Below are positions 16,530-23,756 of a DNA stretch of 64,000 nt, piece after piece. This DNA comes from Parabacteroides sp. An277 (GTDB lineage: Bacteria; Bacteroidota; Bacteroidia; Bacteroidales; Tannerellaceae), in contig NZ_NFJB01000001.1 in assembly GCF_002159645.1 (NCBI RefSeq), forward strand, positions 146,828 through 210,827. Direction: 5' to 3'. The position numbers and the translations under genes are program-made. Numbering within the stretch: the stretch's first letter is position 1; each line of letters starts with the position of its first letter. The notes beneath the pieces are model-generated. The model was given only the letters and a program-made list of their open reading frames with translations, did no database searches and was not told the origin of the DNA.

Positions 16530-18824
16530 TTATTTGGAAGTTTTCTTCCGGTCAATTTGTTCTTGAACGATAGCATCTACCACCGCGACGGTCGTCAGGT
16601 TCAGGATATCCCGCGTCGTGCTTTCGACATCGGTAAAGTGTATCGGCTTGTTCAAGCCCATCTGAATCGGACCGATTGTCTCCGTAAAGCCCAGCGTATC
16701 GAGGAGTTTGTACGCGCTGTTGGCCGAGCTCAGGTTCGGGAATACCAGTGTATTTACATCCATCCCCTTGAGTTTGTTGAACGGGTACATCTCGTCGCGG
16801 AGCTTGCGGTCGAGGGCAAAGTTGACTTGCATCTCACCGTCGATCATCATCTCAGGGCAGTTCTTGTGGAGATACTCGATAGCATCGTGGACTTTCTGCG
16901 GGCTCCCTTGCTTGTCCGAGCCGAAGTTGGAGTAGGAGAGCATGGCCATAACCGGCTCGTGAGCGAAGAACTTCACGGCGTCGTGGGTCAGGCGGGCGAT
17001 ATCAATCAGTACTTCCGTCGAAGGATGACGGTTAATGAGTGTGTCGGCGATGAAGAAGGTTCCCTTCTTACACGTGAGGATATTCAACGTTCCAAAGTGA
17101 GAGTAAGGAGCACGGATGCCGATGATCTGCTCCGCGAGCTTCGTTACTTCCGAGTAGCGACTATAGACGCCCGTCACGAAGGCATCGGCATCTCCCGTCG
17201 CGACCATCATCATACCAAAGGCGTTACGGTCGACCATTTTCTCACAGGCCTCGGCATAGGTGACGCCCTCTCGTGCTTTCTTCTCGGCCAGGATGCGGGC
17301 GTATCGATGCCGACGCTCTGTCTCCCGGTCGTGGCGGAGGTTGACAATTTCAATCCCCTCGAGGCTGATGTTCTCTTCTGCCGCAATCTTGGCTAGCCGC
17401 TCCTCGTTCCCCAAGAGGATAGGATAGCAGATACCTTCCGCTTTAGCTTCGGCAGCAGCCTTCAGCATATTGATGTGGTTGGCTTCGGCAAATACCACAC
17501 GTTTCGGATTAGCCTTGGCCATATCCGTGAAGGAGCGCAGGAGTTTGCTATCATATCCCATCATTTCACGCAAGTGATTTGCGTATCCGTCCCAGTCAGT
17601 GATTGTCTTCCGTGAAACGCCCGATTCGATAGCAGCTTTCGCTACGGCACAAGATACACGCGTCAGGAGACGTGGGTCGAGAGCCTTCGGGAGGATGTAT
17701 TCACGTCCGAATGTAGTCCGTTTCAGTTTATAGGCTGCATTGACCACGTCGGGCACAGGCTCTTTTGCCAGTCCGGCAATAGCATATACGGCCGCCAGCT
17801 TCATTTCTTCGTTGATGGCCTTGGCGTGAGTATCAAGCGCACCCCGGAAGATGTAAGGGAATCCCAATACATTATTAATCTGGTTTGGGTAGTCGGAACG
17901 TCCTGTAGCGAAGATGATATCCGGACGAGACTCCATTGCGTCGGCATACGAAATCTCCGGATTCGGATTAGCTAAGGCGAATACGATCGGGTTCTCGTTC
18001 ATCGTGCGTACCATCTCTTTCGTTAATACGTCTGCCACCGACAAGCCCAAGAACACGTCGGCTCCGCGTACGGCCTCTTCGAGCGTATCAACGGGAGCAT
18101 CGGTTGCAAACTCTTTCTTTTGTTCGGTGAGGTTTGCCCGGCGAGTTGAGATGACACCCTTGCTATCGCACATGATGATGTTCTCTTTGCGTGCCCCCAA
18201 CATGACATATAAGCGAGTGCAGGAGATGGAAGCCGCGCCAGCACCGTTCACCACTATTTTCACCTCCTCAATCTTCTTGCCTGCGATTTCAAGCGCATTC
18301 AAGAGGCCGGCAGCCGAGATGATAGCTGTTCCGTGCTGGTCGTCGTGCATGACCGGGATATCCAGCTCTTCTTTCAGGCGTGTCTCGATTTCGAAGCATT
18401 GTGGTGCCTTGATATCTTCGAGGTTGATACCTCCAAATGTAGGCGCAATAGCCTTTACCGTATCGATAAACTTCTGCGGGTCTTTTTCGTTCACTTCAAT
18501 GTCGAACACATCAATACCCGCGAATATCTTAAAGAGTAATCCTTTACCTTCCATGACGGGCTTGCCTGCCATGGCGCCAATATCACCTAATCCAAGGACA
18601 GCGGTACCGTTCGAAATCACAGCTACCAGATTCCCTTTATCTGTGTATTTATAAACATCCAATGGTTTTTTTTGGATTTCCAAACAAGGCTCTGCCACAC
18701 CCGGAGAATAAGCGAGCGAGAGGTCGGTTTGCGTACTGTAGGGCTTCGTAGGGATAACCTCAATCTTTCCAGGTTTGCCTTCGGCATGATACCGAAGGGC
18801 ATCTTCTTTTGTTATCTTTGCCAT
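16530..18824 (-). CDS. maeB: NADP-dependent malic enzyme with phosphotransacetylase-like domain
   Basis: A 764-residue fusion. Residues 1-430 are the malic enzyme domain (TDLSLAYSPGVAEPCLEI, VISNGTAVLGLGDIGAMAGKP, MHDDQHGTAI, VVNGAGAASISC). Residues 430-764 are a PTA-like domain (VVFAEANHINMLKAA, NAFGMMMVATGDADAFVTG). It oxidatively decarboxylates malate to pyruvate with NADP. In MaeB proteins the PTA-like domain is regulatory (acetyl-CoA) rather than catalytic. The length is typical. It is apparently monocistronic, with a terminator behind it. Confidence 0.95.
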   Translation of the reverse strand: MAKITKEDALRYHAEGKPGKIEVIPTKPYSTQTDLSLAYSPGVAEPCLEIQKKPLDVYKYTDKGNLVAVISNGTAVLGLGDIGAMAGKPVMEGKGLLFKIFAGIDVFDIEVNEKDPQKFIDTVKAIAPTFGGINLEDIKAPQCFEIETRLKEELDIPVMHDDQHGTAIISAAGLLNALEIAGKKIEEVKIVVNGAGAASISCTRLYVMLGARKENIIMCDSKGVISTRRANLTEQKKEFATDAPVDTLEEAVRGADVFLGLSVADVLTKEMVRTMNENPIVFALANPNPEISYADAMESRPDIIFATGRSDYPNQINNVLGFPYIFRGALDTHAKAINEEMKLAAVYAIAGLAKEPVPDVVNAAYKLKRTTFGREYILPKALDPRLLTRVSCAVAKAAIESGVSRKTITDWDGYANHLREMMGYDSKLLRSFTDMAKANPKRVVFAEANHINMLKAAAEAKAEGICYPILLGNEERLAKIAAEENISLEGIEIVNLRHDRETERRHRYARILAEKKAREGVTYAEACEKMVDRNAFGMMMVATGDADAFVTGVYSRYSEVTKLAEQIIGIRAPYSHFGTLNILTCKKGTFFIADTLINRHPSTEVLIDIARLTHDAVKFFAHEPVMAMLSYSNFGSDKQGSPQKVHDAIEYLHKNCPEMMIDGEMQVNFALDRKLRDEMYPFNKLKGMDVNTLVFPNLSSANSAYKLLDTLGFTETIGPIQMGLNKPIHFTDVESTTRDILNLTTVAVVDAIVQEQIDRKKTSK

Positions 18825-18891
18825 ATATAAATTATTTCTGATTAGCAGTTAAATCAATACTTGTAGGATATAGTGTTTCTAATTCCCCCCG

Positions 18892-18899
18892 CAAAAGTA
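18892..18899 (-). promoter_or_regulatory. Candidate -7 element of maeB
   Basis: Minus-strand TACTTTTG lies 68 bases before the ATG. The rest of the 244-base gap up to 19068 holds only a boxA-like repeat. Confidence 0.45.
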
Positions 18900-19010
18900 A
18901 TAAATTATTACATACAGTGTATCTGGGGTAGCATGAAAAATACGTGAATTATATCTTCGTTCCTTTTAGCTTTCGTTTCATGGTTCGCGAAGTTATTTCG
19001 TTTGTTTCCA

Positions 19011-19026
19011 CCTGTCAAAAAACGCG
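19011..19026 (-). repeat. boxA-like intergenic element, copy 1
   Basis: Minus-strand CGCGTTTTTTGACAGG, a variant of the GCGTTCTTTGACAG element seen five more times up to 28.3 kb. It lies after the DUF3089 gene and about 190 bases before maeB. Confidence 0.6.
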
Positions 19027-19068
19027 CAATCCGAATACTTGTAGAGTCCGATAATAATATAGTAAGCC

Positions 19069-20040
19069 TTAACGGCCCTCCTTATCGTAATAGGCCTCCA
19101 CCCGTGCCCGGATGTTCTCGCGCAGGCATTCCTCGTAGAGCCACGGCTCGGCGCTGTGGAAGTCGCCCACATTGAGGAAGCCCAGGATGGGCTGGTATTC
19201 CGAGCCGCTGTAGCCTTTCACTACCAGTACGTGGTGCTCGGGCGAGACGCTGACGGTGATGGTGTCGTGCAGCGTGGCGGGCGTGGCATCGGTGCGCCAG
19301 TTCACGGGGTTGATGCACATCGCGCAGGGGGCTGCCACCACGGGCTGGATGTAGCGCACGTCGGACACGGAGTTGTAGCAGATGGTCACCCCCGTGTCCG
19401 TGGCTCCCCGCGCCGGACGGATGTTCTCCGTGGCGAGCGTGTCGGCGGGTGTCACCTTATAGCCCAGCACGTAGGCCGCCACCAGACGGCGCGCCACGTC
19501 GGCTGGCATCGTCTTCAGCAGCTCCACCACCGCCTTGCCGCCCTGACTGAAGCCCGCCAATACGAAGGGACGGTCGGGGCGTTGCTCAAGGAAGGTTTCG
19601 AAGGCCGCCTGTACATCGCTGAAGGCGGTGCGGAAGCGGTTGTTGATGGTATCCTCGTTCTGCGTCGCCCAACCCTCGATGGTGATGTGGCGGTAGTAGG
19701 GCGAATAGAAGTCGCCTGCCTCACCCATATAACCGGCGATGCGGGAAATCTCCTTGTCCATGTTGGCGCGGTGCGTGGCGTTATGCACGTCGGCATAGTG
19801 GCAGGTGCGCCCGTCCTCCGTAGTCCAGTCGGTCTCCCAGGTGGAGACGAGGTAGAACACGTCCGCACTCCTGTCCGCCGTACTGTTCTCGCGGGTGTAC
19901 CACATGGTGTCGTCGGCATAGTCGGGCGCCTCGGGGATGTAGGTGGCGGCATCCGTGCCGGCACCTTTGTCATTTTGGCTGCACGAGGCGAGCAGGAGTG
20001 CCGCCATAAATAGCAATGCTGTATGTTTCATATCGCTCAT
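19069..20040 (-). CDS. DUF3089-family lipoprotein (alpha/beta hydrolase fold)
   Basis: A 323-residue lipoprotein (MSDMKHTALLFMAALLLASC, lipobox LLASC). The hydrolase elbow is VLAGFSQGGKAVVELL with a Ser nucleophile; the DUF3089 landmarks YSPYYR and YVLGYKV are present. The substrate is unknown; it sits at the envelope. I start it at MSDMKH (20040) because the small lipoprotein at 22542 has an identical beginning and upstream bases; an upstream in-frame start at 20082 seems unlikely. GC content is markedly higher than in the neighbouring fragments. Confidence 0.82.
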   Translation of the reverse strand: MSDMKHTALLFMAALLLASCSQNDKGAGTDAATYIPEAPDYADDTMWYTRENSTADRSADVFYLVSTWETDWTTEDGRTCHYADVHNATHRANMDKEISRIAGYMGEAGDFYSPYYRHITIEGWATQNEDTINNRFRTAFSDVQAAFETFLEQRPDRPFVLAGFSQGGKAVVELLKTMPADVARRLVAAYVLGYKVTPADTLATENIRPARGATDTGVTICYNSVSDVRYIQPVVAAPCAMCINPVNWRTDATPATLHDTITVSVSPEHHVLVVKGYSGSEYQPILGFLNVGDFHSAEPWLYEECLRENIRARVEAYYDKEGR

Positions 20041-20094
20041 AAATAATATTCGTTTTATGGGAGTGCTTCGGAAGAAAGGCATAAAGGGAAAAGA

Positions 20095-20271
20095 TTATTC
20101 CAACGGATAAAGATTGTTCTTCACCCAATCGTAGAAAGCAGCTACAAGCTTTCGTGTATCGGAATTATCCCGATGTAGGTACAATGACACATATAGCATG
20201 TAGTCGTCCGTGGTCGATGATGCATCGTATTTCTGTATGCTTCCATCATTATAGCACATAAACCAACTTTC
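20095..20271 (-). pseudogene. Remnant of a protein-coding gene (C-terminal 58 codons)
   Basis: An open stretch on the minus strand reads ESWFMCYNDGSIQKYDASS... and ends KNNLYPLE before a TAA at 20095-20097. Composition and codon use look like real coding sequence, but no start codon fits the frame at its upstream edge. The segment begins just after a TATCTTTG promoter-like element (20279-20286) where an unrelated frame has an ATG. The ending AAFYDWVKNNL recalls the C-terminus of LysR-type effector domains, but I would not rely on that. Probably a gene beheaded by rearrangement. Confidence 0.5.
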
Positions 20272-20322
20272 ATGCGCGCAAAGATAATGCTTTTCTCCAA
20301 GAATCTTTTCTCTTTTTATTTC

Positions 20323-20348
20323 AATCTTTCAAAGAACGTTCTTGTTTA
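20323..20348 (-). repeat. boxA-like intergenic element, copy 2
   Basis: Minus-strand CAAGAACGTTCTTTGAAAGA, directly after the stop of the HU-Ig fragment. Confidence 0.6.
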
Positions 20349-20519
20349 TTACATTTCGGCATTCACGTCACCTTCCGACAGCGAGGTTTCACGCACGATG
20401 CGTTCGATGAGCGTGTCGTTGTCCATTTTCAACTGCGATTTGGGGGCAGCATAGTAAACGGTCTGCCCCTTGCGTGTACCGATGTTCAGTACTTTCGATT
20501 TAACTTCTTGTTCAAACAT
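20349..20519 (-). pseudogene. HU-Ig paralogue 2, truncated to 56 codons
   Basis: From the ATG at 20519 the frame gives an N-terminus nearly the same as the other two HU-like genes (KSKVLNIGTRKGQTVYY, then ERIVRETSLSEGDVN), then AEM and a TAA at 20349. The helix that should follow (KNALISF-like) is gone and a boxA-like repeat begins at the stop. Only the first half of an HU fold remains, so it should not bind DNA normally. Its leader keeps a palindrome array at the same distance as the intact paralogue at 29513. Confidence 0.8.
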
Positions 20520-20558
20520 AACATTTATTTTTTGTTGGTTAATGAAGCCCTTCTACAG

Positions 20559-20644
20559 CCCCTCCTGAGAGGGGTTTTGCACCCCCACTCGTGGGGTACC
20601 TCAAGGGGTCACTCGTGGGGTCCTCCCATACCCCACGAGTGGGG
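20559..20644. repeat. Palindrome array with CCCCAC..GTGGGG core, ~24 bp period (HU-Ig 2 leader)
   Basis: A CCCCTC/GAGGGG hairpin (20559-20574) is followed by three dyads centred at 20589.5, 20613.5 and 20637.5, exactly 24 bases apart: CCCCACTCGTGGGG, a half-eroded TCACTCGTGGGG, and CCCCACGAGTGGGG, in which the central TC has become GA. The nearest core centre is about 70.5 bases from the ATG of the HU fragment, as in the array at 30190. Confidence 0.82.
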
Positions 20645-20672
20645 TATCTTGAGGGGTTACGAATACCCTTTA

Positions 20673-21014
20673 TCATGGGTCACCGTAACTGTTCCGTCCC
20701 GTTGCCGCCGATGCTGTCAGCCGAGACTGTGCGCCCTCGTTGTTCACCGTCCAGGTGATGGTGTGCAGCGCTCCGGCTATCAAGGTTATGGGAGATGTAA
20801 TTTTACCCCAATAGTTAGACGGCATGCCTGAAGTGGTAACTATGAAATCCTCTATCTGATTATTAGCACTCGGTGGCAGGTTGATTTCCCAACAGGTATC
20901 TATGTCTTCATAATGGGTTTTATATGAATCAAGATAGTTCGAAAGTCCGCCAGATGTTACTATTCCTTCATTAACGGAACAAAGCTCTGGATACAGAATG
21001 GAAATACTTCCCAC
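20673..21014 (-). pseudogene. C-terminal fragment of a surface (fimbrillin-like?) protein
   Basis: An open frame of 113 codons with no proper start (first possible codon GTG at 21014), reading SISILYPELCSVNEGIVTSGG... and ending ITWTVNNEGAQSRL...GRNSYGDP. The beta-strand-like pattern and the position before an HU-Ig gene, as at 30285, suggest the tail of a fimbrillin; homology is not certain. Its upstream edge overlaps the broken end of a vapC frame (20971-21207) in another frame, so a deletion probably fused the two. Confidence 0.45.
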
Positions 21015-21207
21015 ATTGTCCTATCCGTTGCATCAGGCCTTTTCTGCGACCAAGTTCCGCGCCATATTTCAATTCTGCTGCCGTGATTTCCGAGATATAA
21101 CAATGTTCAAGCCCTACTTTATCCAACTTTTTGTCTATGTCATATTGTCCGCGTAGCAGAAAGACACATATATTCGTATCAAGTAAATATTGCTTCATAC
21201 TCATCAT
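20971..21207 (-). pseudogene. VapC-type PIN toxin, C-terminally truncated
   Basis: The frame opens with a convincing PIN start (MKQYLLDTNICVFLLRG, with the first catalytic Asp) and reaches AAELKYGAELGRRK with the conserved Glu. After about 70 residues it runs out of frame and ends SRALFR. A normal VapC of this type has 125-135 residues with two more catalytic acids in the C-terminal half, all missing here, so it should be inactive. The start overlaps the antitoxin stop by four bases, the usual vapBC layout. Confidence 0.72.
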
Positions 21208-21524
21208 GTTATCGATTTCTTCTTAAACTTCCGACTTTCCCTTATTTCCTTAACCATCTCGTCCGCACTTACCTCCGGAAAATCCTCGTCTTTCCATACG
21301 CCATAAAATCGGCTTGCCGATATAGGGGCAGATTGGGTTTCCTTCCGTGCTTCTTCTATCAGCTTTTCGCCCAGCCACCGCTTATTGCTTGCACTGAGTG
21401 AAAGTCCATGGATAAGTGCCAACAGTCCTTCTAATGAAATCGTTGATTTTATACCGATATTCCTCCTTATTATTGAATATAACACATTGTAAAATAAGGA
21501 ATTAATCGAATTATTCCTCATCAT
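21204..21524 (-). CDS. Antitoxin-like protein of a broken VapBC pair
   Basis: About 106 residues from MMRNNSINS. The segment LSLSASNKRWLGEKLIEEA and the charged C-terminus DEMVKEIRESRKFKKKSIT resemble small Bacteroidetes antitoxins that precede vapC. An upstream in-frame TTG at 21566 would use codons from a boxA-like repeat, so I reject it and start at the ATG pair near 21524. The cognate toxin is truncated, so this is an orphan that may still bind its promoter. Confidence 0.6.
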   Translation of the reverse strand: MMRNNSINSLFYNVLYSIIRRNIGIKSTISLEGLLALIHGLSLSASNKRWLGEKLIEEARKETQSAPISASRFYGVWKDEDFPEVSADEMVKEIRESRKFKKKSIT

Positions 21525-21540
21525 TTCATCTCTTTTGTTT

Positions 21541-21562
21541 CCCAGTCTGTCAAAGAACACTT
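21541..21562 (-). repeat. boxA-like intergenic element, copy 3
   Basis: Minus-strand GTGTTCTTTGACAGACTGGG, directly before the antitoxin gene. It shares CAGACTGGGAAACAA with copy 4. Confidence 0.6.
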
Positions 21563-21575
21563 CCAATTATTCCCT

Positions 21576-21632
21576 GGCAGGCCGGAAAACAAGCGTTCCG
21601 CCCTTCTCCTGCGGGGAGAGGGGCAGGACGAA
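21576..21632. repeat. 57-bp dispersed repeat, copy 1
   Basis: GGCAGGCCGGAAAACAAGCG followed by a CCTTCTCC/GGGGAGAGG hairpin and GACGA. About 85% identical in the same length to 27477-27533. Confidence 0.75.
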
Positions 21633-21657
21633 ATAATGGGGACATATCTTGTAAGTG

Positions 21658-21951
21658 TTACTTTTCGTTGATTTCCATGCGGGCGTAGGTGGTCATGTGT
21701 TCTTTCTTCAGCGGAAGAATCTGGATGTAGAACTCATCTTCGATGGCTGCCACCATTTCTTCCGCTGTCTTCCAGCGTTTAGAGCACAAGCCCTTGTTGC
21801 GGTAGCCCACAATCAGTTCGCGTACGGATTCTGCACTCATATAGAGCACGGCATCCGGCTTTTCTATAAGGGCTGATACGTCTTTACTCAACAATCCGGT
21901 GTCGAGAGCCAAATAAACAAAAATATTCGTATCTATAAGATAGCGAATAAC
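21658..21951 (-). pseudogene. VapC-type PIN toxin lacking a start codon and its C-terminus
   Basis: The frame reads RYLIDTNIFVYLALD (PIN motif with Asp), then SAESVRELIVGYRNKG and LPLKKEHMTTYARMEINEK before a TAA at 21658. Where the initiator Met should be there is GTT ATT, and no ATG, GTG or TTG precedes the PIN motif in frame after the antitoxin stop. The C-terminal acidic segment that normally follows (NDPSDH-type) is absent. Both ends are damaged. ATT initiation cannot be excluded, but the missing half should still abolish activity. Confidence 0.7.
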
Positions 21952-22124
21952 TACAACAAGAATTTAGGATCGTTTACTATCAAGCTGCCTTTCAATCTCA
22001 TCATGGCTTCCCATGTTTTACTTACTTTCTTGCCTTGCTTCTTGGCTTCTTCATCCATTTCTTCCATCAGGCTTTTCTTTGCTTCCGGTTCTTTCTCTCT
22101 CAGCTTTTCTTCTTTTGTTTCCAT
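21951..22124 (-). CDS. Small antitoxin of the second broken VapBC pair
   Basis: A 57-residue, highly charged protein (METKEEKLREKEPEAKKSLM...) ending with the antitoxin-like segment SKTWEAMMRLKGSLIVNDPKFLL. The start is placed at METKEE (22124); a TACCTTTG element at 22155-22162 fits this. It runs into the toxin frame with no spacer. It probably bound and neutralised the PIN protein whose gene is now damaged. Confidence 0.6.
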   Translation of the reverse strand: METKEEKLREKEPEAKKSLMEEMDEEAKKQGKKVSKTWEAMMRLKGSLIVNDPKFLL

Positions 22125-22154
22125 ACTGTTTCCTTTCTTTAAGTGATAATACCG

Positions 22155-22162
22155 CAAAGGTA
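22155..22162 (-). promoter_or_regulatory. Candidate -7 element of the second VapBC pair
   Basis: Minus-strand TACCTTTG, 31 bases before the antitoxin ATG. Confidence 0.5.
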
Positions 22163-22210
22163 TATAAAAAAGGGTTACCCAGTATGTTTCATCCCATCAT
22201 TTCGTTGTTT

Positions 22211-22240
22211 CCCAGTCTGTCAAAAAACGCTCTTGTTTTA
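22211..22240 (-). repeat. boxA-like intergenic element, copy 4
   Basis: Minus-strand AAGAGCGTTTTTTGACAGAC followed by TGGG, about 50 bases upstream of the TACCTTTG element of the second vapBC pair. Confidence 0.6.
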
Positions 22241-22250
22241 CTGGTCCACC

Positions 22251-22296
22251 GGAGACTGCGACGTCTCCCCATGCCGGGCTTACGCTCCTGCCCGGC
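22251..22296. repeat. Two adjacent GC-rich hairpins
   Basis: GGAGAC/GTCTCC (22251-22268) and GCCGGGC/GCCCGGC (22273-22296) lie just past the stop of the small membrane protein gene. Possible minus-strand terminator, but without a T-run. Confidence 0.5.
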
Positions 22297-22305
22297 GGTG
22301 ATACC

Positions 22306-22542
22306 CTAAGGCATTCGCATCGTATCCTGCTTTTGTTGCAGTTCCTTCAGCCATGAGTCTGTCTCCATCATCCTTTCCCTTGCCTGTTCTTCCTTCTGCA
22401 AGTGGAAGTAGAGGATACCTCCAACCACGATACAGACAATAATCAGCGAAAAACATAACCCGATGAAAAACTTGTCTATCAATTCCGGATTTTCGTATCT
22501 CAAGTATATTCTTATCCGCTCAAACATGCCTTCTTTCTTCAT
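22306..22542 (-). CDS. Small single-span membrane protein of unknown function
   Basis: 78 residues: a short charged N-terminus (MKKEGMFERIRIYLRYENPE), one membrane helix (about residues 27-45, FFIGLCFSLIIVCIVVGGIL) and a charged coiled tail with many Glu, Gln and Lys. The start is placed at the ATG that overlaps the stop of the upstream lipoprotein gene (TAATG), indicating coupled translation. I do not recognise a family. Confidence 0.6.
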   Translation of the reverse strand: MKKEGMFERIRIYLRYENPELIDKFFIGLCFSLIIVCIVVGGILYFHLQKEEQARERMMETDSWLKELQQKQDTMRMP

Positions 22543-22850
22543 TAAATAGGGTGTTCTACCGAGCCTTCTCCATCTACGCCGTCGCCCCATGTCATGCTAC
22601 CGGTATCGACCGATACCTGAAGGCCGTAGAGGGTAATGGTAACATTGTAGGTGTACTTATAGCCGGCTTTCCATTCGGTGTCTTTCTGTAGCATGTAATA
22701 GAATGGACCGTAGCTGTTGTCGTTCTTCGTGGCGGTGAAAGTCAGTACAGCCCCCTCAATTCTCCCCGAGGGGGAGCTTTCTTCCTGCGTGCAGGCGGTG
22801 AGCAAGACCGCAGCTGCCAACAAAGATAATGTATGTTTCATATCGCTCAT
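22542..22850 (-). CDS. Mini-lipoprotein, apparently an internally deleted fimbrillin-like gene
   Basis: 102 residues. The lipoprotein signal MSDMKHTLSLLAAAVLLTAC is followed after a few residues by a fimbrillin-like C-terminal segment (EWKAGYKYTYNVTITLYGLQV). The usual 150-200 residue body is missing. The join (SSPSGRIEGAV) is encoded by a CTCCCC/GGGGAG hairpin-like stretch resembling the intergenic repeats, so a repeat may have mediated the deletion. The start and its upstream bases match those of the DUF3089 gene at 20040. It may be expressed but is unlikely to build fimbriae. Confidence 0.6.
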   Translation of the reverse strand: MSDMKHTLSLLAAAVLLTACTQEESSPSGRIEGAVLTFTATKNDNSYGPFYYMLQKDTEWKAGYKYTYNVTITLYGLQVSVDTGSMTWGDGVDGEGSVEHPI

Positions 22851-22898
22851 AAATCTAAATCGATTCTTTATGAGCGCACTTTGAGAGAGGAAATTGGG

Positions 22899-23306
22899 TT
22901 AGAGATTCAGATATTCGTCCGGTGTAAATATAGGCAAGGCAGATAGTTGATAGTCTTTTTTATTGCGGGTGATAATCATCGTTGCTCCCGCATTTACTGC
23001 CGAATGGTATTGAAGTGCATCCTCAAAATCCGAAAAAGAAGATTGCAATGCTTCGTTCACCACTGCGGCATCTACGTTGGTAATGCGGCACAGTGTATTA
23101 AACTTCCTCATCTTTTCCAAGATTATTGCCTTGGGGTTATAGCGCATCAATATATAACTTGCCGTAGCATAAGAAAGGGAAGAAACCAGCAATTCGATTT
23201 CTTTCCTATCCGCCCGGCTCACAATACGCGCTGCCGCTTCATAGAATGGCTCCCGCTCACCCAAGAAATCAATCAGGATATTGGTATCGATAAAGACTTT
23301 GTTCAT
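22899..23306 (-). CDS. PIN-domain toxin (VapC type), intact
   Basis: 135 residues with the full acidic set expected of PIN RNases: D7 in FIDTNILIDFL, E17 nearby, and D/E in SSFSDFEDALQYHSA, plus D117 in TRNKKDYQL. It overlaps the upstream antitoxin gene by four bases. It should cleave RNA (often tRNA) when the antitoxin is lost. Unlike the two PIN genes at 20.9 and 21.7 kb it has both ends, so this is the working member of the cluster. Confidence 0.85.
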   Translation of the reverse strand: MNKVFIDTNILIDFLGEREPFYEAAARIVSRADRKEIELLVSSLSYATASYILMRYNPKAIILEKMRKFNTLCRITNVDAAVVNEALQSSFSDFEDALQYHSAVNAGATMIITRNKKDYQLSALPIFTPDEYLNL

Positions 23307-23542
23307 GAGTATTTCTCTTTGAGATGTTCATCACGCAAAGCCTTTACTTCCAAATCGGCAGGCAGCTTGACACCTACTTTCATGCTCTGCACAAAAGGGG
23401 TTATCTCGTCTGTACGCTCTTTCGCATTCTGCCGGATGATACTTTTTACCGCAGCCACTAACTTTTGCAGTAAGTCCGTATTTCTTTCGTCGATGTTGTC
23501 AATCGTCGATAACAGAGACTGCTTCAATTCTATCGCTTCCAT
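23303..23542 (-). CDS. Antitoxin of the intact PIN pair (DUF6364-like)
   Basis: 79 residues: a helical N-terminus (MEAIELKQSLLSTIDNIDER) and the C-terminal segment GVKLPADLEVKALRDEHLKEKYS, a pattern seen in antitoxins upstream of PIN toxins. The stop overlaps the toxin start by four bases. A TAACTTTG element 23 bases before the ATG gives the pair its own promoter, probably autoregulated. Confidence 0.72.
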   Translation of the reverse strand: MEAIELKQSLLSTIDNIDERNTDLLQKLVAAVKSIIRQNAKERTDEITPFVQSMKVGVKLPADLEVKALRDEHLKEKYS

Positions 23543-23564
23543 ACCTTTGCTTTTTTAATTTCCG

Positions 23565-23572
23565 CAAAGTTA
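23565..23572 (-). promoter_or_regulatory. Candidate -7 element of the intact PIN toxin-antitoxin pair
   Basis: Minus-strand TAACTTTG matches TAnnTTTG. Confidence 0.5.
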
Positions 23573-23595
23573 CGTCTTTTTCTCTAATCTACAAT

Positions 23596-23624
23596 CCAAT
23601 CTGTCAAAGAACGCTCTTGTTTTT
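23596..23624 (-). repeat. boxA-like intergenic element, copy 5
   Basis: Minus-strand AAGAGCGTTCTTTGACAGAT followed by TGG, the version closest to a boxA; 32 bases separate its TTTG from the TAACTTTG element. Confidence 0.65.
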
Positions 23625-23636
23625 ACATATACTACC

Positions 23637-23709
23637 GGCGGTTGCAATACCATCCGCTACACCTGTTGGGTGTTACTTCCGGACATTACGCACGGTGTCC
23701 GGCAGTAGC
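23637..23709. repeat. 73-bp dispersed repeat, copy 1
   Basis: Begins GGCGGTTGCAATACCATCCG and contains a CCGGACA/TGTCCGG hairpin. It matches 29355-29427 at about nine bases in ten, with the same length. Confidence 0.8.
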
Positions 23710-23756
23710 TTGGAATTGCGGCTCTTCCGCTAATGCCGGGTTGGATGTTTTTCAGT

